Source: CAZCFB01 sp964511535 (lineage in GTDB: Bacteria > Myxococcota_A > Polyangia > GCA-2747355 > CAZCFB01). Taken from it: DNA of 52,715 nucleotides. Made by a program: the position numbers and the translations under genes. Within the stretch, counting starts at the first letter, position 1. The number at the start of each line of letters is the position of its first letter. This document shows, piece by piece, positions 24,324 through 32,922 of this stretch. The stretch lies in assembly GCA_964511535.1 (NCBI GenBank), contig CAZEFW010000049.1:1-52715 (forward strand). Reading direction: 5' to 3'. The notes beneath the pieces are model-generated. The model did not search any database, was not told the origin of the DNA, and was given only the letters and a program-made list of their open reading frames with translations.

Positions 24324-25085
24324 TCACCTGTCGCGGCGGCCGTCGTTGATGCAGCCGATGGGATCCGCGCTGTTGAGGCAGCGCAGGGGCACGGCCACGG
24401 GCTTCTTGCCCGCCGCCCCCTTCTTCGCCCCGCGCTTGCCCGCCTTGCCTCCGCGCCGCGGCGGCTTTTTGGCCGCCACCGGCGGCGCGGGCGGGGCAGC
24501 CGCCGCGGCGCTGTGCCTGGCCTGCAGCGCTGACAGCTCCCGCTGCAGCCGCTCGATCTTGGCCTCCCGCAGGTCGACCTGGGTGCCCATACGTTGCTGC
24601 ACCGCCCGGCTCTCGCGGTCCAGCTCCGCCATCTGCATGGTGTAGCGGTCCAGCTGCCCGGAGCGCTTGTGCAGCACCCACAGCAGGCCGCCGCCCGCCA
24701 GCAACCCCAGCACGAGCAGCGCGGACAGCGCCGTCAGGTGCGGCGACCTGCCGCGCGCCACGTCCACCGGCGCGCTGACGATGCGCGCCCGCTCCAGGGC
24801 CAGCTCCGCCTCCACGCGCTGCAGCCGCTCCGCCTCCAGCTGGCGCAGGCGCTCCTCTCGCGCCGCGGCCTCCTGCTGCTCCCGCTCGGCCCGCGCCCGC
24901 TCCTGCTGCGCGGCCTGTCGCTGCCGGGCCGCCTCCCGCTCCGCAGCCTCCCGCTGCCGCGCCGCCTCGCGCCGACGCTCCACCTGCTGCCGCGCCCGCT
25001 CCTCTTCCTCCTCCACCCTGCGGGCCTCGATACGCCGCAGCTCCGACAGGGACGTGAGCACCGAGCTCTCATTTCTCCGGGTCAT
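24324..25085 (-). CDS. Coiled-coil single-pass membrane protein
   Basis: The 253-residue protein starts at an ATG with AAAGGAGG upstream. Residues ~15-105 are an almost uninterrupted Glu/Arg/Ala/Gln helix (a long coiled coil, cytosolic). One transmembrane helix (LTALSALLVLGLLAGGGLLWVL) follows near 120-142, then a second coiled coil and an Ala/Pro/Lys-rich tail (KKPPRRGGKAGKRGAKK) ending in a small CLNSADPIGCIND motif. It is immediately upstream of the sigma gene (28 bp) and probably in the same operon. The two-cysteine end outside the membrane may form a disulphide. Function unknown; possibly a membrane anchor or sensor for the sigma system (inference). Confidence 0.7.
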   Translation of the reverse strand: MTRRNESSVLTSLSELRRIEARRVEEEEERARQQVERRREAARQREAAEREAARQRQAAQQERARAEREQQEAAAREERLRQLEAERLQRVEAELALERARIVSAPVDVARGRSPHLTALSALLVLGLLAGGGLLWVLHKRSGQLDRYTMQMAELDRESRAVQQRMGTQVDLREAKIERLQRELSALQARHSAAAAAPPAPPVAAKKPPRRGGKAGKRGAKKGAAGKKPVAVPLRCLNSADPIGCINDGRRDR

Positions 25086-25189
25086 GTGCGCCTCCTTTTC
25101 GTCCGACCTTTTGGGTTGGACGCACGAGGCGCGATGGGTTGACCGGATTTTTTCGGGCGCCATATGAACGCCTCGGCAAACCAGGAAAA

Positions 25190-25204
25190 CCAATCTAATA
25201 TTGG
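25190..25204. promoter_or_regulatory. CCAAT-N5-ATTGG palindrome in a divergent intergenic region
   Basis: CCAATCTAATATTGG is a near-perfect, AT-rich palindrome 28 bp before the propeller lipoprotein gene, in the 147-bp space shared with the divergent coiled-coil/sigma operon. Candidate operator only. Confidence 0.3.
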
Positions 25205-25232
25205 CAACCAGCAAGGCTGAGAGGGGATCAGA

Positions 25233-27353
25233 ATGAAGCGCATCTTGAGCATCGCTATTCGCGGGGGCAGCGGCCTGCTGGTCTGTCTGCTGCTCGTCAG
25301 CTGCACCGATGACGCGCCGGCGGACAAGCATGGGCCGGGAGTGGCCAACGGCCCATGCCGACCGGACGACAGCTGTAACGCGGGGCTCATTTGCCAGCAG
25401 GGCACATGCGTCGAGGCCAGGGACGCCGGCCCGCCCCCGGATGGGTCACCAGACGAGGGATCAGCCCGGCCGCAGGACGCGGCCCTGAGCGATGTGCCGC
25501 TGCTCGACTCGACGCCCCACGATCTGACGGCGCCGGACCAGCCCATCGCCGACCGTGGACTGGACAAGATGTGCTGCCCGGACAAGGCCACTGCTGACCT
25601 GAAGCCGCCACCAGACCTGAAGCCGACGCCAGACTCGGCCACCGCCAATCCGACGGTCTATTTCATGCAGAACGCCGGCGGGGACTGGCACTCGAACTAT
25701 GAGGTTAAGAGCGTCCAGAGCGGGGCCGCACCGGGCAAGATGCTGCCCCCGGGCGCGTCCAGGTACAATTTCCCGAACAGCGCCTACCTGCCAGGGAGCA
25801 CCCTCAAGCCGTGGGGGTTGCCCGACGGCGCCAAGATGCGCCAGTACACTGACACCATCACCAAGAAGAAGGGCTTCCTGATCTCGCCGCGCAACAGCCC
25901 GCCCACGGCGCCCTTCGAGTGGAGCGGCGCCAGCACCACCCCGTTTTCTTTCAGCGGCAATTTGTTGGTCCTGCCAGTCAAAACCAGCGCCTCAGGCGGC
26001 AGCATCGCCCACACCCTCAGGCTGCTTCACATCGACGGCAGCAGCTTCAAGGGCGGAAAGAAGCAGCTCGCGCTGCCCGTCAGCGCTCTGGGCGCCTCGT
26101 TCGCCGGCCATGGCTTCGAGGATGGGCAATACTTCTTCGCAGGGAGCACCCTGTACGGCGCGCTGACGCCGGCTCCGGGCAAGCCGGCCACCCACCTCGT
26201 CCGCGCGCCCACCGACGGCAGCGCCGGCCTGTCGGTGGTCCAGGTGCCGAAGGTCGGCGGCGCCAGCGTCACGGGCCTGAAGATCCTCACTCACACCTCG
26301 GACGGCGCCGTCCTGCTCTTCTCCGGGGACAAGGCGGCCGGCGGCGTCGCCATCTTCTCCATCATCAACGGCGGCAAGCCGACGCTGGTGGGCCAGGTGG
26401 CCAACCTGGAGCTGCCCTTCTACTGGCTCTCTCCCAAGGGCACCCGCGCGGCTTACCAGGTGAAGGTGTCCAGCAACAGGCGCGACCTGTACGTGATGGA
26501 CACGAGCGGCAAGACGCCGCCCATCAAGGTGACCACCAGCGCCAACATCGGCAACCCGACCATCAAAACCTGGAGGGCCCAGTTCGCCGACGAGGAGCGG
26601 GTGCTGTTCTACATAACCAGGGATCCGGTCTACTACTGGTACGGCGACTTCTTCCTGTTCGACCTGAAGAAGAAGCTGTTGACCAACCTGACCGCCACCA
26701 AGAACTCCACCAGCAAGCCGTTCAACCTGTACGGCGACTTCCTGGGGTGGCTCTGGTTTTCGCCCAACCGGAAGGTGGCCATCACCTACCACTACCAGTC
26801 CAAGCGCTCCATGACCGCCTACGACCTGGCCACGGGCAAGAGCACGCTCCTGTCGCCGGGACAGCTCGTCCTGGGCCGGACCGGGTGCGGCGCCAAGCAG
26901 CTGATGGTCAAGGTTCCTCAGGGCACCACCAACGTGGGCGGTGAGCTGTACCTGACCGACATGAACAACCCGAAGCCAGGGGTGAAGCTCACCAACCTGA
27001 ACAGCGTCCCTCAGTATCAGCAGCACGAGAACAAGGTGGGATATATCTGGTTCTCCAAGGACTGCAAGCGGGCGCTCTTCACCGCGGGCCGGTATCAGAG
27101 GCAGCACCTGTACAGTATCCAGCTCGACCCGCCCAAGCCCGCGGTGTGCATCACCGGGCCGGTCTCGGTGGCCTCGCACTATCTGGGCGACCACGTGGTG
27201 ATGACCGCGGACGGGAGCCACGTGGCGTTCATCGCCGGGCCGATCTACAAGAGCGCCTCGGTGCAGCTGTACAAGCTCGGCGGGGCGGCGGGGCCCAAGA
27301 AGCTGTTCACGCCGCCTGGCGGCCACCGGTTGATACTGTTGGGGGTTCAGTAG
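25233..27353 (+). CDS. Beta-propeller (TolB/WD40-like) lipoprotein
   Basis: The 706-residue protein starts at an ATG with GAGGGGA upstream. Its lipoprotein signal is SGLLVCLLLVSC. A small four-cysteine module follows (CRPDDSCNAGLICQQGTC), then an Asp/Pro linker (PDLKPPPDLKPTPD type). The ~550-residue remainder has repeating beta strands with SPKGTRAAYQV, VMDTSGKTPP and SPNRKVAITYHYQSK, the pattern of PD40/TolB-like propeller blades; the final blades contain SKDCKRALFTAG and TADGSHVAFIAG. It is a surface or periplasmic scaffold with unknown ligand. The region between it and the divergent sigma operon holds a small palindrome. Confidence 0.75.
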   Translation: MKRILSIAIRGGSGLLVCLLLVSCTDDAPADKHGPGVANGPCRPDDSCNAGLICQQGTCVEARDAGPPPDGSPDEGSARPQDAALSDVPLLDSTPHDLTAPDQPIADRGLDKMCCPDKATADLKPPPDLKPTPDSATANPTVYFMQNAGGDWHSNYEVKSVQSGAAPGKMLPPGASRYNFPNSAYLPGSTLKPWGLPDGAKMRQYTDTITKKKGFLISPRNSPPTAPFEWSGASTTPFSFSGNLLVLPVKTSASGGSIAHTLRLLHIDGSSFKGGKKQLALPVSALGASFAGHGFEDGQYFFAGSTLYGALTPAPGKPATHLVRAPTDGSAGLSVVQVPKVGGASVTGLKILTHTSDGAVLLFSGDKAAGGVAIFSIINGGKPTLVGQVANLELPFYWLSPKGTRAAYQVKVSSNRRDLYVMDTSGKTPPIKVTTSANIGNPTIKTWRAQFADEERVLFYITRDPVYYWYGDFFLFDLKKKLLTNLTATKNSTSKPFNLYGDFLGWLWFSPNRKVAITYHYQSKRSMTAYDLATGKSTLLSPGQLVLGRTGCGAKQLMVKVPQGTTNVGGELYLTDMNNPKPGVKLTNLNSVPQYQQHENKVGYIWFSKDCKRALFTAGRYQRQHLYSIQLDPPKPAVCITGPVSVASHYLGDHVVMTADGSHVAFIAGPIYKSASVQLYKLGGAAGPKKLFTPPGGHRLILLGVQ

Positions 27354-27370
27354 GGGGAGGGAGGCGGGCG

Positions 27371-27922
27371 CTACATCTTGGGCGGCTGGGGGAACAGCTC
27401 CTTGAACTGCTTGCGCAGCCGGTAGAACTCCGCCAGCAGCTTCTTGGCGCCGGGGTCGGCCTTGATCATGGCGCCCTCCATCTCCTTGCGGAAGGCCTCG
27501 CGCGCGGCCTTGACCGCCGGGTCCTTGGCGGCCTTCTCGTGGGCCTTCTGCAGGGCGATGCCCTTCTTGCGCAGCTTGGCCCGCAGCTCCTTGCGCTTCT
27601 CGGCGGGCATCTTGCCGTCCTTGTTGGCCAGCATGCCCTGGATGGCCATCACCTCGGCCATCTCCTGCTCCGGGTTGATCCCCTGCTTCTTCATCTTCTT
27701 GTCGATGAGCTTGCGCAGGCCCCGCTGCTTGTCCTTCAGCTCGGGGTTCTTGGTCATCACCGCTTTCTGAACCAGCTGGAGCTTCTGGGCCACCTCCTGG
27801 ATCCGTTTACGCAGCTTGCGCACGGCGGCGACCTTCTTCTCATCGGGGGTCTGTGCCAGGGCCGGGGCAGCGGCCCACATGATGGCCAGGGCGGCGGTCA
27901 GGCTAACGAGTTTGATCTTCAT
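27371..27922 (-). CDS. Secreted helical, lysine-rich protein
   Basis: The 183-residue protein starts at the ATG with AGGAGATG upstream. The signal peptide is MKIKLVSLTAALAIMWAAAPALA (cleavage after ALA). The mature protein is almost wholly helical and rich in Lys, Glu and Ala (EKKVAAVRKLRKRIQEVAQKLQ, KAHEKAAKDPAVKAAREAF), like small periplasmic chaperone-type or Spy-like proteins, but I find no LTxxQ motif to support that name. It is downstream of, and co-directional with, the WD40 gene (45 bp gap). Confidence 0.6.
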   Translation of the reverse strand: MKIKLVSLTAALAIMWAAAPALAQTPDEKKVAAVRKLRKRIQEVAQKLQLVQKAVMTKNPELKDKQRGLRKLIDKKMKKQGINPEQEMAEVMAIQGMLANKDGKMPAEKRKELRAKLRKKGIALQKAHEKAAKDPAVKAAREAFRKEMEGAMIKADPGAKKLLAEFYRLRKQFKELFPQPPKM

Positions 27923-27967
27923 GAGGCATCTCCTGGGAAACAGGTACGGGAACGTAGCACGATCCAT

Positions 27968-30900
27968 TCACCGACGGTACGAAACGCGGCCGTCCAGCGA
28001 GACCTGCAGGTTGGTCAGGCTGTCCACCCGCCGCAGCAGCTGGGGCAGCCGGGCCGGCTGCAGGCGCCAGAGCCACAGGGTGCCGTCGGCGCTGCCCGAA
28101 GCCAGGGTGCCCCCCGCGGGCGCGTAGCGCACGGTGTGCACCCAGTCAGCGTGGCCACGCAGAGGCGGCCCCAGCGGGCGCCGGGCGGCCACGTCCCAGA
28201 AGCGGATCGTGCCGTCGGCGCTGCCCGAGGCCAGGGTGCGACCGTCGGGGGCGTAGTCCAGGGACAGCACCCAGCTGTGGTGTCCCTGCAGGGCCGGGCC
28301 CAGGGGCGCGCGGGCCTGCAGGTCCCACAGCCGGATGGTGGTATCGCGGGATCCCGAGGCCAGGTGGCGGCCGTCCGGGCTGAGGGCCAGGGCGTAGACC
28401 GCTGCCCCGTGGCCGTCCAGGGCAGGGCCCAGCATCTTGCGGCTCACCGGATCCCACAGGCGGACCTTGCCGTCGCGGCAGCCGGTGATCAGGCGCGCGC
28501 CGTCGCGGGTAAAGCGCAGCGCGTGCAGGCCCTCGGGGTGGGCCATGCCCGCCCCGCCGGCCACCGGCTCGAGGGTACGCCCGTGGAGCAGGTGCACATG
28601 CCCGTCCCGGCCGCCGAGAGCGATGACCGCGCCGTCGGCCGAGAACGCGGCGGCGTACACGGCGCCGGCCTGCACCTTGACCGTGGCCAGCGTGCGCCGG
28701 GGCTCCTGCAGCGACAGGAGGCTGACCTGACCGCCCCAGCCCGCGCTGACCAGGGTGCGGCCCGACGGTGACATGGCCAGGGTGAACGCCTCGCCACCAT
28801 GGTCCATGGCGGGCGTCGCGGCCAGGCCGGTGCGGCCGTCCCACAGGCGGACCTTGCCGCCGGTACCGGCCGAGGCCAGGGTGGCGCCGTCGGGCGAAAA
28901 GGCCGCGGACCAGACCTCCTTTCGGTGCCCCTCGAGCTGCACGTGGACATCTTTGCCAGGGGCGCGGCGGGCCTCCAGATCCCAGATCCGGATGGTGTTG
29001 TCCCGGCTGGCGGTGGCCAGCAGCTTGCCATCGGCGGAGATGGCCAGGTCGTGGATCGCGCCGAGGTGGCCGCGCAGAGGCGGCGCCGATCTGTCGGTGG
29101 CCGGGGCGCCAACGCTCTGGACGAAGCGCACCTCCTTGTCCGCGCCTGCCAGGGCCAGATCTCGGCCGTCGGGGGTGAAGGCAAGGGCCAGCACGGCGCC
29201 GCCCGCGGACAGGTGCGCGGCTGGCTGATCTGGCGTCCGGCCGGGGCCCATGAACCGGACCAGGCCCGCGCGGTCGCCCGAGGCCAGCGTGCGGCCGTCC
29301 GGGGAGAAGGCCAGGGCATGGACCGCCGCGCCGTGGCGCGGCGTGGCCAGCTCCGCGCCGGTGGTCAGGTCCCACAGCGACAGGTTGCCCGCCGCGTCCC
29401 CCACCGCCAGCAGCTTCCCGTCGGGGCTGTGCGCCAGGCTCAGGATCCGCGCGCGGCTCCCCGCCGCCGGCAGCAGCCGCGCGGCGACCTTGTGGCCGCG
29501 GACGGACCAGCGGGTCACCCCCGGGTCCTCTCCCGCCCAGGCGAGGGTCTTCCCGCCGGGGGCGAAGGAGAGCGCCTCGACGCTGCCGCCGGGCGACCCC
29601 AGGTCCTCGCCCGCGCCGCCGCCCGCGCCCCCCTGGCGGTGAAGCCGCACCACCCCGTCCTTGCCCCCCGACGCCAGCAGCTGGCCGTCGGGCGAGAAGG
29701 CGACTCGCTGAGCCGCCGCGGCGTGGCGCGAGACCACCCTGGAGCTCCTGGCGCCGCGCAGCAGGTGCAGCCGCACCGTCCCGTCGCGCCCTGATGAGGC
29801 CAGGGCCGCGCCGTCAGGCGAAAAGGCCAGGTCGGTGACCACGTCGCGGTGGCCGGTGATCACCCGGGCCACCCCGCGCTTGCGCGCCTGCTCTGCCAGG
29901 GCCAGGCCCGCGATGCCGCTGGTGGGCTGGCGCAGGTTGCGCAGCCAGGCCACCGCCAGGGTCGGGTCCCGCTCCAGCTCCTGCCGCGCGTGCAGCATCA
30001 CCCCCTGGTCGGCCAGCTGCACCGAGCGATCCCGCTCCTGCACCGCGCGCCGCAGCTGCAGCGCGCCGAACAGCAGCCCCAGCAGCGCGACCCCCACCAG
30101 CGCCGACAGCCCCAGGCGCCGGTTGCGCCGCGCCCGGCGCGAGGCGCGCAGCAGCTCCACGGCGCGCGGCCATGACTCCACGCGCTGCAGCCAGGCGAAG
30201 TGCCGCTCCACCAGGGCCAGGCCGGCGCCGCGCAGCAGCTCGCGGCGTCGCGGATCGCCGTCGAAGGAGGCCAGCGCCCGCTCCAGCCGCTCCAGCGCCT
30301 CCTGCTGCTCCAGCTCCATGGGGCTGCGCCAGGACCGCACGGCCAGGGCCAGCTGGTCATGCATCAACGAGTAGCGCAGCGGCGCGCCGGGGCCGCCGCT
30401 GCGGGCCGCCACCAGCCGGTCGTCGGTGAGGCGCGCCAGCAGCGACCGCAGCTGCACCTCGTCCGTGACCAGCGTCGCCCGGTGCAGCCCCTGCCACAGC
30501 TCGCCCAGGTCGGCCCAGCGGCGCACCTCCGGGCCGGTCATGCCCTTGAGCAGCGCCCGGGCCAGCTCCTGCTCCCCGTCGTAGCGCCCGGAGCTAAGGG
30601 CCCGGTCCAGGTAATGCCGCAGGATGCTCTCGGCGCCGCCCAGCTCGCGGTACAGCGCCTCGTCCATGGCCCCCTCCCGCTGCCGCGCGGCCTCGTACAG
30701 GCGGCTGCAGACCAGCTGAATCCGCGACGGCGCCGCTCCGCCGCCCCGGGCCAGCAGCCACGGCAGCAGCACCTGCTCCAGCAAGGCCGGGTCCATGGTC
30801 ACGCCGCTGCCCTGAAGCGGCCGGGTCACCGCCTCGCGGCAGTCGGCGTCGGCCAGCGGCCCGGCGGTCACGATGACCGGCGCCTGCTCCACCGCGGCGC

Positions 30901-32038
30901 CGTTCGCCGCCTCCAGCTCCCGCAGCAGCCGGCCCAGGTACTCCTCGCGGATCCCGGCCACCACCCGGCGGCCGTGGGTCTGCAGGCCCAGGTCGCGCAT
31001 GAGCGCCAGCACCTGCGCCAGCACCTGCCGCCCCGCCTCGGGCACCAGCGCCCGCTCCAGTTGGTCCAGCACCAGCACCAGCGGCCGCGATCCCCAGCGC
31101 TCGCGCAGCCCCTGAATCAGCTCCAGCGCCTCGACGCTGTAGTCGGACAGGATGATCACGCCGCAGCCCAGGTCCAGCAGCCGCGGCAGCGCCCCGGCCC
31201 GCAGCAGCGAGGTCTTGCCCGCCCCGGACACGCCCGACAGCAGCGTCAGGCGGTTACGGTCCACGCTGTCCTCCAGCTCGGTGGCCAGGGCATCGCGGCC
31301 GAAGAAGCGGCCAGCGTCCTCCAGCTCGAAGCAGCGCAGGCCGCGGTACGGCTCGTCCTGCTCCGCGGCAGGCGCCGGCGGCATGTCCCAGTACAGCTCC
31401 AGCGACAGATCGGGGACCGACAGCCGGTGCGGCTCCAGCTCCAGCCGCGGCCCGGCCCGCTCCAGCAGGAGATCGGTGATGCGCCGCACCAGCCCCTCCT
31501 GCCGCCCGCCGTCGGCCGCCGGGTCCACGGCCGGGGCCCTGGTATGCCCTGACCCTGGCTCGTAGATGCTCCCGTCGCCGGTCACCTCCTGCGCCAGCCA
31601 GTCCATCAGATCAAGCGAGATGGAGACCAGCACCGCCAGGTCCGACGCCCGGGCCTGGTGCCCCTGCTTCTGGTGGTGGCTGGCGTAGTTGCCCCACGCC
31701 AGCAGGGTGTACAGCTGCAGGCCAACCCGCGCCGGGATCAGCTCCAGCTCATGGTGCAGCCGCTCGATGACCGCCGAGGTGCGGCCGCGCTCCAGATCCA
31801 GCCGCAGGGCCGCGCGCGTGTCGTGGTCGTCGCACAGGTCCAGCGCCTGGCCCAGCGCGTGCTCCGCGGTGACCCGAAACTGGGACAGCGCCTCGCGCAG
31901 GTAGCCGAGCTCCCACAGCACCAGGGTCTTCTCCACCCGGCGGCGGGCCGGCGCGCTGGCCACCTGCGCCAGCAGGCTGCGCACCTGAGCCAGGGGGGAC
32001 GCGCGGGTCAGGTCATCGTGGGTCACGGTGCCGGCCAT
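27968..32038 (-). CDS. nSTAND1-type NTPase with two 7-bladed WD40 propellers
   Basis: The 1356-residue protein has four parts. Residues 1-220 are a helical N-terminal domain I do not recognise. Residues ~228-560 are a nSTAND1 NTPase: YRGLRCFELEDAGRFFGRD, then Walker A GVSGAGKTS (269-277) and Walker B LVLVLDQLERA. One transmembrane helix lies near 665-685 (LSALVGVALLGLLFGALQL). Residues ~735-1350 hold 14 WD40 repeats (GH-x-VxxLAFSPDGxxLASxSxDxTIRLWDL), enough for two propellers. STAND proteins oligomerise on ligand binding to the repeat sensor; bacterial ones act in signalling and in antiphage defence. The membrane helix separates NTPase and sensor. The start overlaps the 3' end of the transpeptidase gene by 26 bp. 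Confidence 0.85.
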   Translation of the reverse strand: MAGTVTHDDLTRASPLAQVRSLLAQVASAPARRRVEKTLVLWELGYLREALSQFRVTAEHALGQALDLCDDHDTRAALRLDLERGRTSAVIERLHHELELIPARVGLQLYTLLAWGNYASHHQKQGHQARASDLAVLVSISLDLMDWLAQEVTGDGSIYEPGSGHTRAPAVDPAADGGRQEGLVRRITDLLLERAGPRLELEPHRLSVPDLSLELYWDMPPAPAAEQDEPYRGLRCFELEDAGRFFGRDALATELEDSVDRNRLTLLSGVSGAGKTSLLRAGALPRLLDLGCGVIILSDYSVEALELIQGLRERWGSRPLVLVLDQLERALVPEAGRQVLAQVLALMRDLGLQTHGRRVVAGIREEYLGRLLRELEAANGAAVEQAPVIVTAGPLADADCREAVTRPLQGSGVTMDPALLEQVLLPWLLARGGGAAPSRIQLVCSRLYEAARQREGAMDEALYRELGGAESILRHYLDRALSSGRYDGEQELARALLKGMTGPEVRRWADLGELWQGLHRATLVTDEVQLRSLLARLTDDRLVAARSGGPGAPLRYSLMHDQLALAVRSWRSPMELEQQEALERLERALASFDGDPRRRELLRGAGLALVERHFAWLQRVESWPRAVELLRASRRARRNRRLGLSALVGVALLGLLFGALQLRRAVQERDRSVQLADQGVMLHARQELERDPTLAVAWLRNLRQPTSGIAGLALAEQARKRGVARVITGHRDVVTDLAFSPDGAALASSGRDGTVRLHLLRGARSSRVVSRHAAAAQRVAFSPDGQLLASGGKDGVVRLHRQGGAGGGAGEDLGSPGGSVEALSFAPGGKTLAWAGEDPGVTRWSVRGHKVAARLLPAAGSRARILSLAHSPDGKLLAVGDAAGNLSLWDLTTGAELATPRHGAAVHALAFSPDGRTLASGDRAGLVRFMGPGRTPDQPAAHLSAGGAVLALAFTPDGRDLALAGADKEVRFVQSVGAPATDRSAPPLRGHLGAIHDLAISADGKLLATASRDNTIRIWDLEARRAPGKDVHVQLEGHRKEVWSAAFSPDGATLASAGTGGKVRLWDGRTGLAATPAMDHGGEAFTLAMSPSGRTLVSAGWGGQVSLLSLQEPRRTLATVKVQAGAVYAAAFSADGAVIALGGRDGHVHLLHGRTLEPVAGGAGMAHPEGLHALRFTRDGARLITGCRDGKVRLWDPVSRKMLGPALDGHGAAVYALALSPDGRHLASGSRDTTIRLWDLQARAPLGPALQGHHSWVLSLDYAPDGRTLASGSADGTIRFWDVAARRPLGPPLRGHADWVHTVRYAPAGGTLASGSADGTLWLWRLQPARLPQLLRRVDSLTNLQVSLDGRVSYRR

Positions 32039-32810
32039 TGTACGACGACTTGACCCGGTACCGACCGCGCCGGTCCACGCGCACCCGCGGGGGAACGCGG
32101 TGCTGCTCGAAGTACTGGTAGCCCGGTCGCAGCCCGAGCCAGAACCGGTGCAGCGCCGTGCGCCCGGGGTGAGCGCTGATGAGCCATGAGAGCCCCACGA
32201 GGTCGAGCCGCGTGGGGAAGATGTGCAGCGGGATGTGGCGGCCGCCCCCCTGGTAGGTGTGAGCCGCCAGCAGGTAGATCTCCTCGATCCCGTCGTCGGT
32301 CATGGCCAGGCAGCCCAGCGAGGCGCAGTCGCCATGGACCATGATCTCGCCGCCCAGCGCCCCCTTGCGCCCGAGGATGCGGTCCGACTTGTTGGGGTAG
32401 CTCACGGTGAGGCCGAGGTGAAAGCGGGTGTAGCGGTTGATGGCGTAGATCCGGTAGAACCCCTCGGGCACCTGGTGATCTCCGGCGCGGCGCTTGGGCC
32501 CGAGGGTGCCCGCCGCGGCGCAGATGTCGTAGCTCTTGAGCAGCTGATAGCGCTCTCCCTTCTTGCCCTGGGCCCACACCTCCAGCGCCAGGTCGCGCTT
32601 GAAGGCGCGCAAGAATATCCGGCGCGGCGGGTAGGGCATGCCCCGGGCCTGCACCAGCGCGCGCACCAGCTCCTCCTTGTTCTTCATCGCCTGCTTGACC
32701 TTGGGCCCGGCCAGGTAGTCAGGGACCCCGCTGCTGCGGGTCCGCGCCGCCGCCGAGGGCGCGCACAACAGCAGCGCAAGGGCGAACGTCACCGTCGAGG
32801 CGCGCCGCAT
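32013..32810 (-). CDS. YafK-type L,D-transpeptidase family protein (YkuD domain)
   Basis: The 265-residue protein starts at an ATG with GAGGAGG upstream. It has a signal peptide (FALALLLCAPSAAA) and a YkuD catalytic domain: IFLRAFKRDLALEVWA, YDICAAAGTLGPKRRAGDHQVPEGFYRI, then EIMVHGDCASLGCLAMTD with the catalytic Cys in SLGC and the His of VHGD. This is the YafK/ErfK branch, periplasmic enzymes acting on peptidoglycan-linked stem peptides (YafK itself releases Braun lipoprotein as an amidase in E. coli). Length is normal. The 3' end overlaps the start of the STAND-WD40 gene. Confidence 0.85.
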   Translation of the reverse strand: MRRASTVTFALALLLCAPSAAARTRSSGVPDYLAGPKVKQAMKNKEELVRALVQARGMPYPPRRIFLRAFKRDLALEVWAQGKKGERYQLLKSYDICAAAGTLGPKRRAGDHQVPEGFYRIYAINRYTRFHLGLTVSYPNKSDRILGRKGALGGEIMVHGDCASLGCLAMTDDGIEEIYLLAAHTYQGGGRHIPLHIFPTRLDLVGLSWLISAHPGRTALHRFWLGLRPGYQYFEQHRVPPRVRVDRRGRYRVKSSYNGRHRDPR

Positions 32811-32922
32811 TTAATCCTCCTCGTTTGGGGTCGAACGTGCTGATCCTGGTACGGGCTGGCAGGGCCCCATCCTCCCTTGGCGCGTCCGGCGGATCCGCCG
32901 TAACATGAAGGTGGAGACGCCC

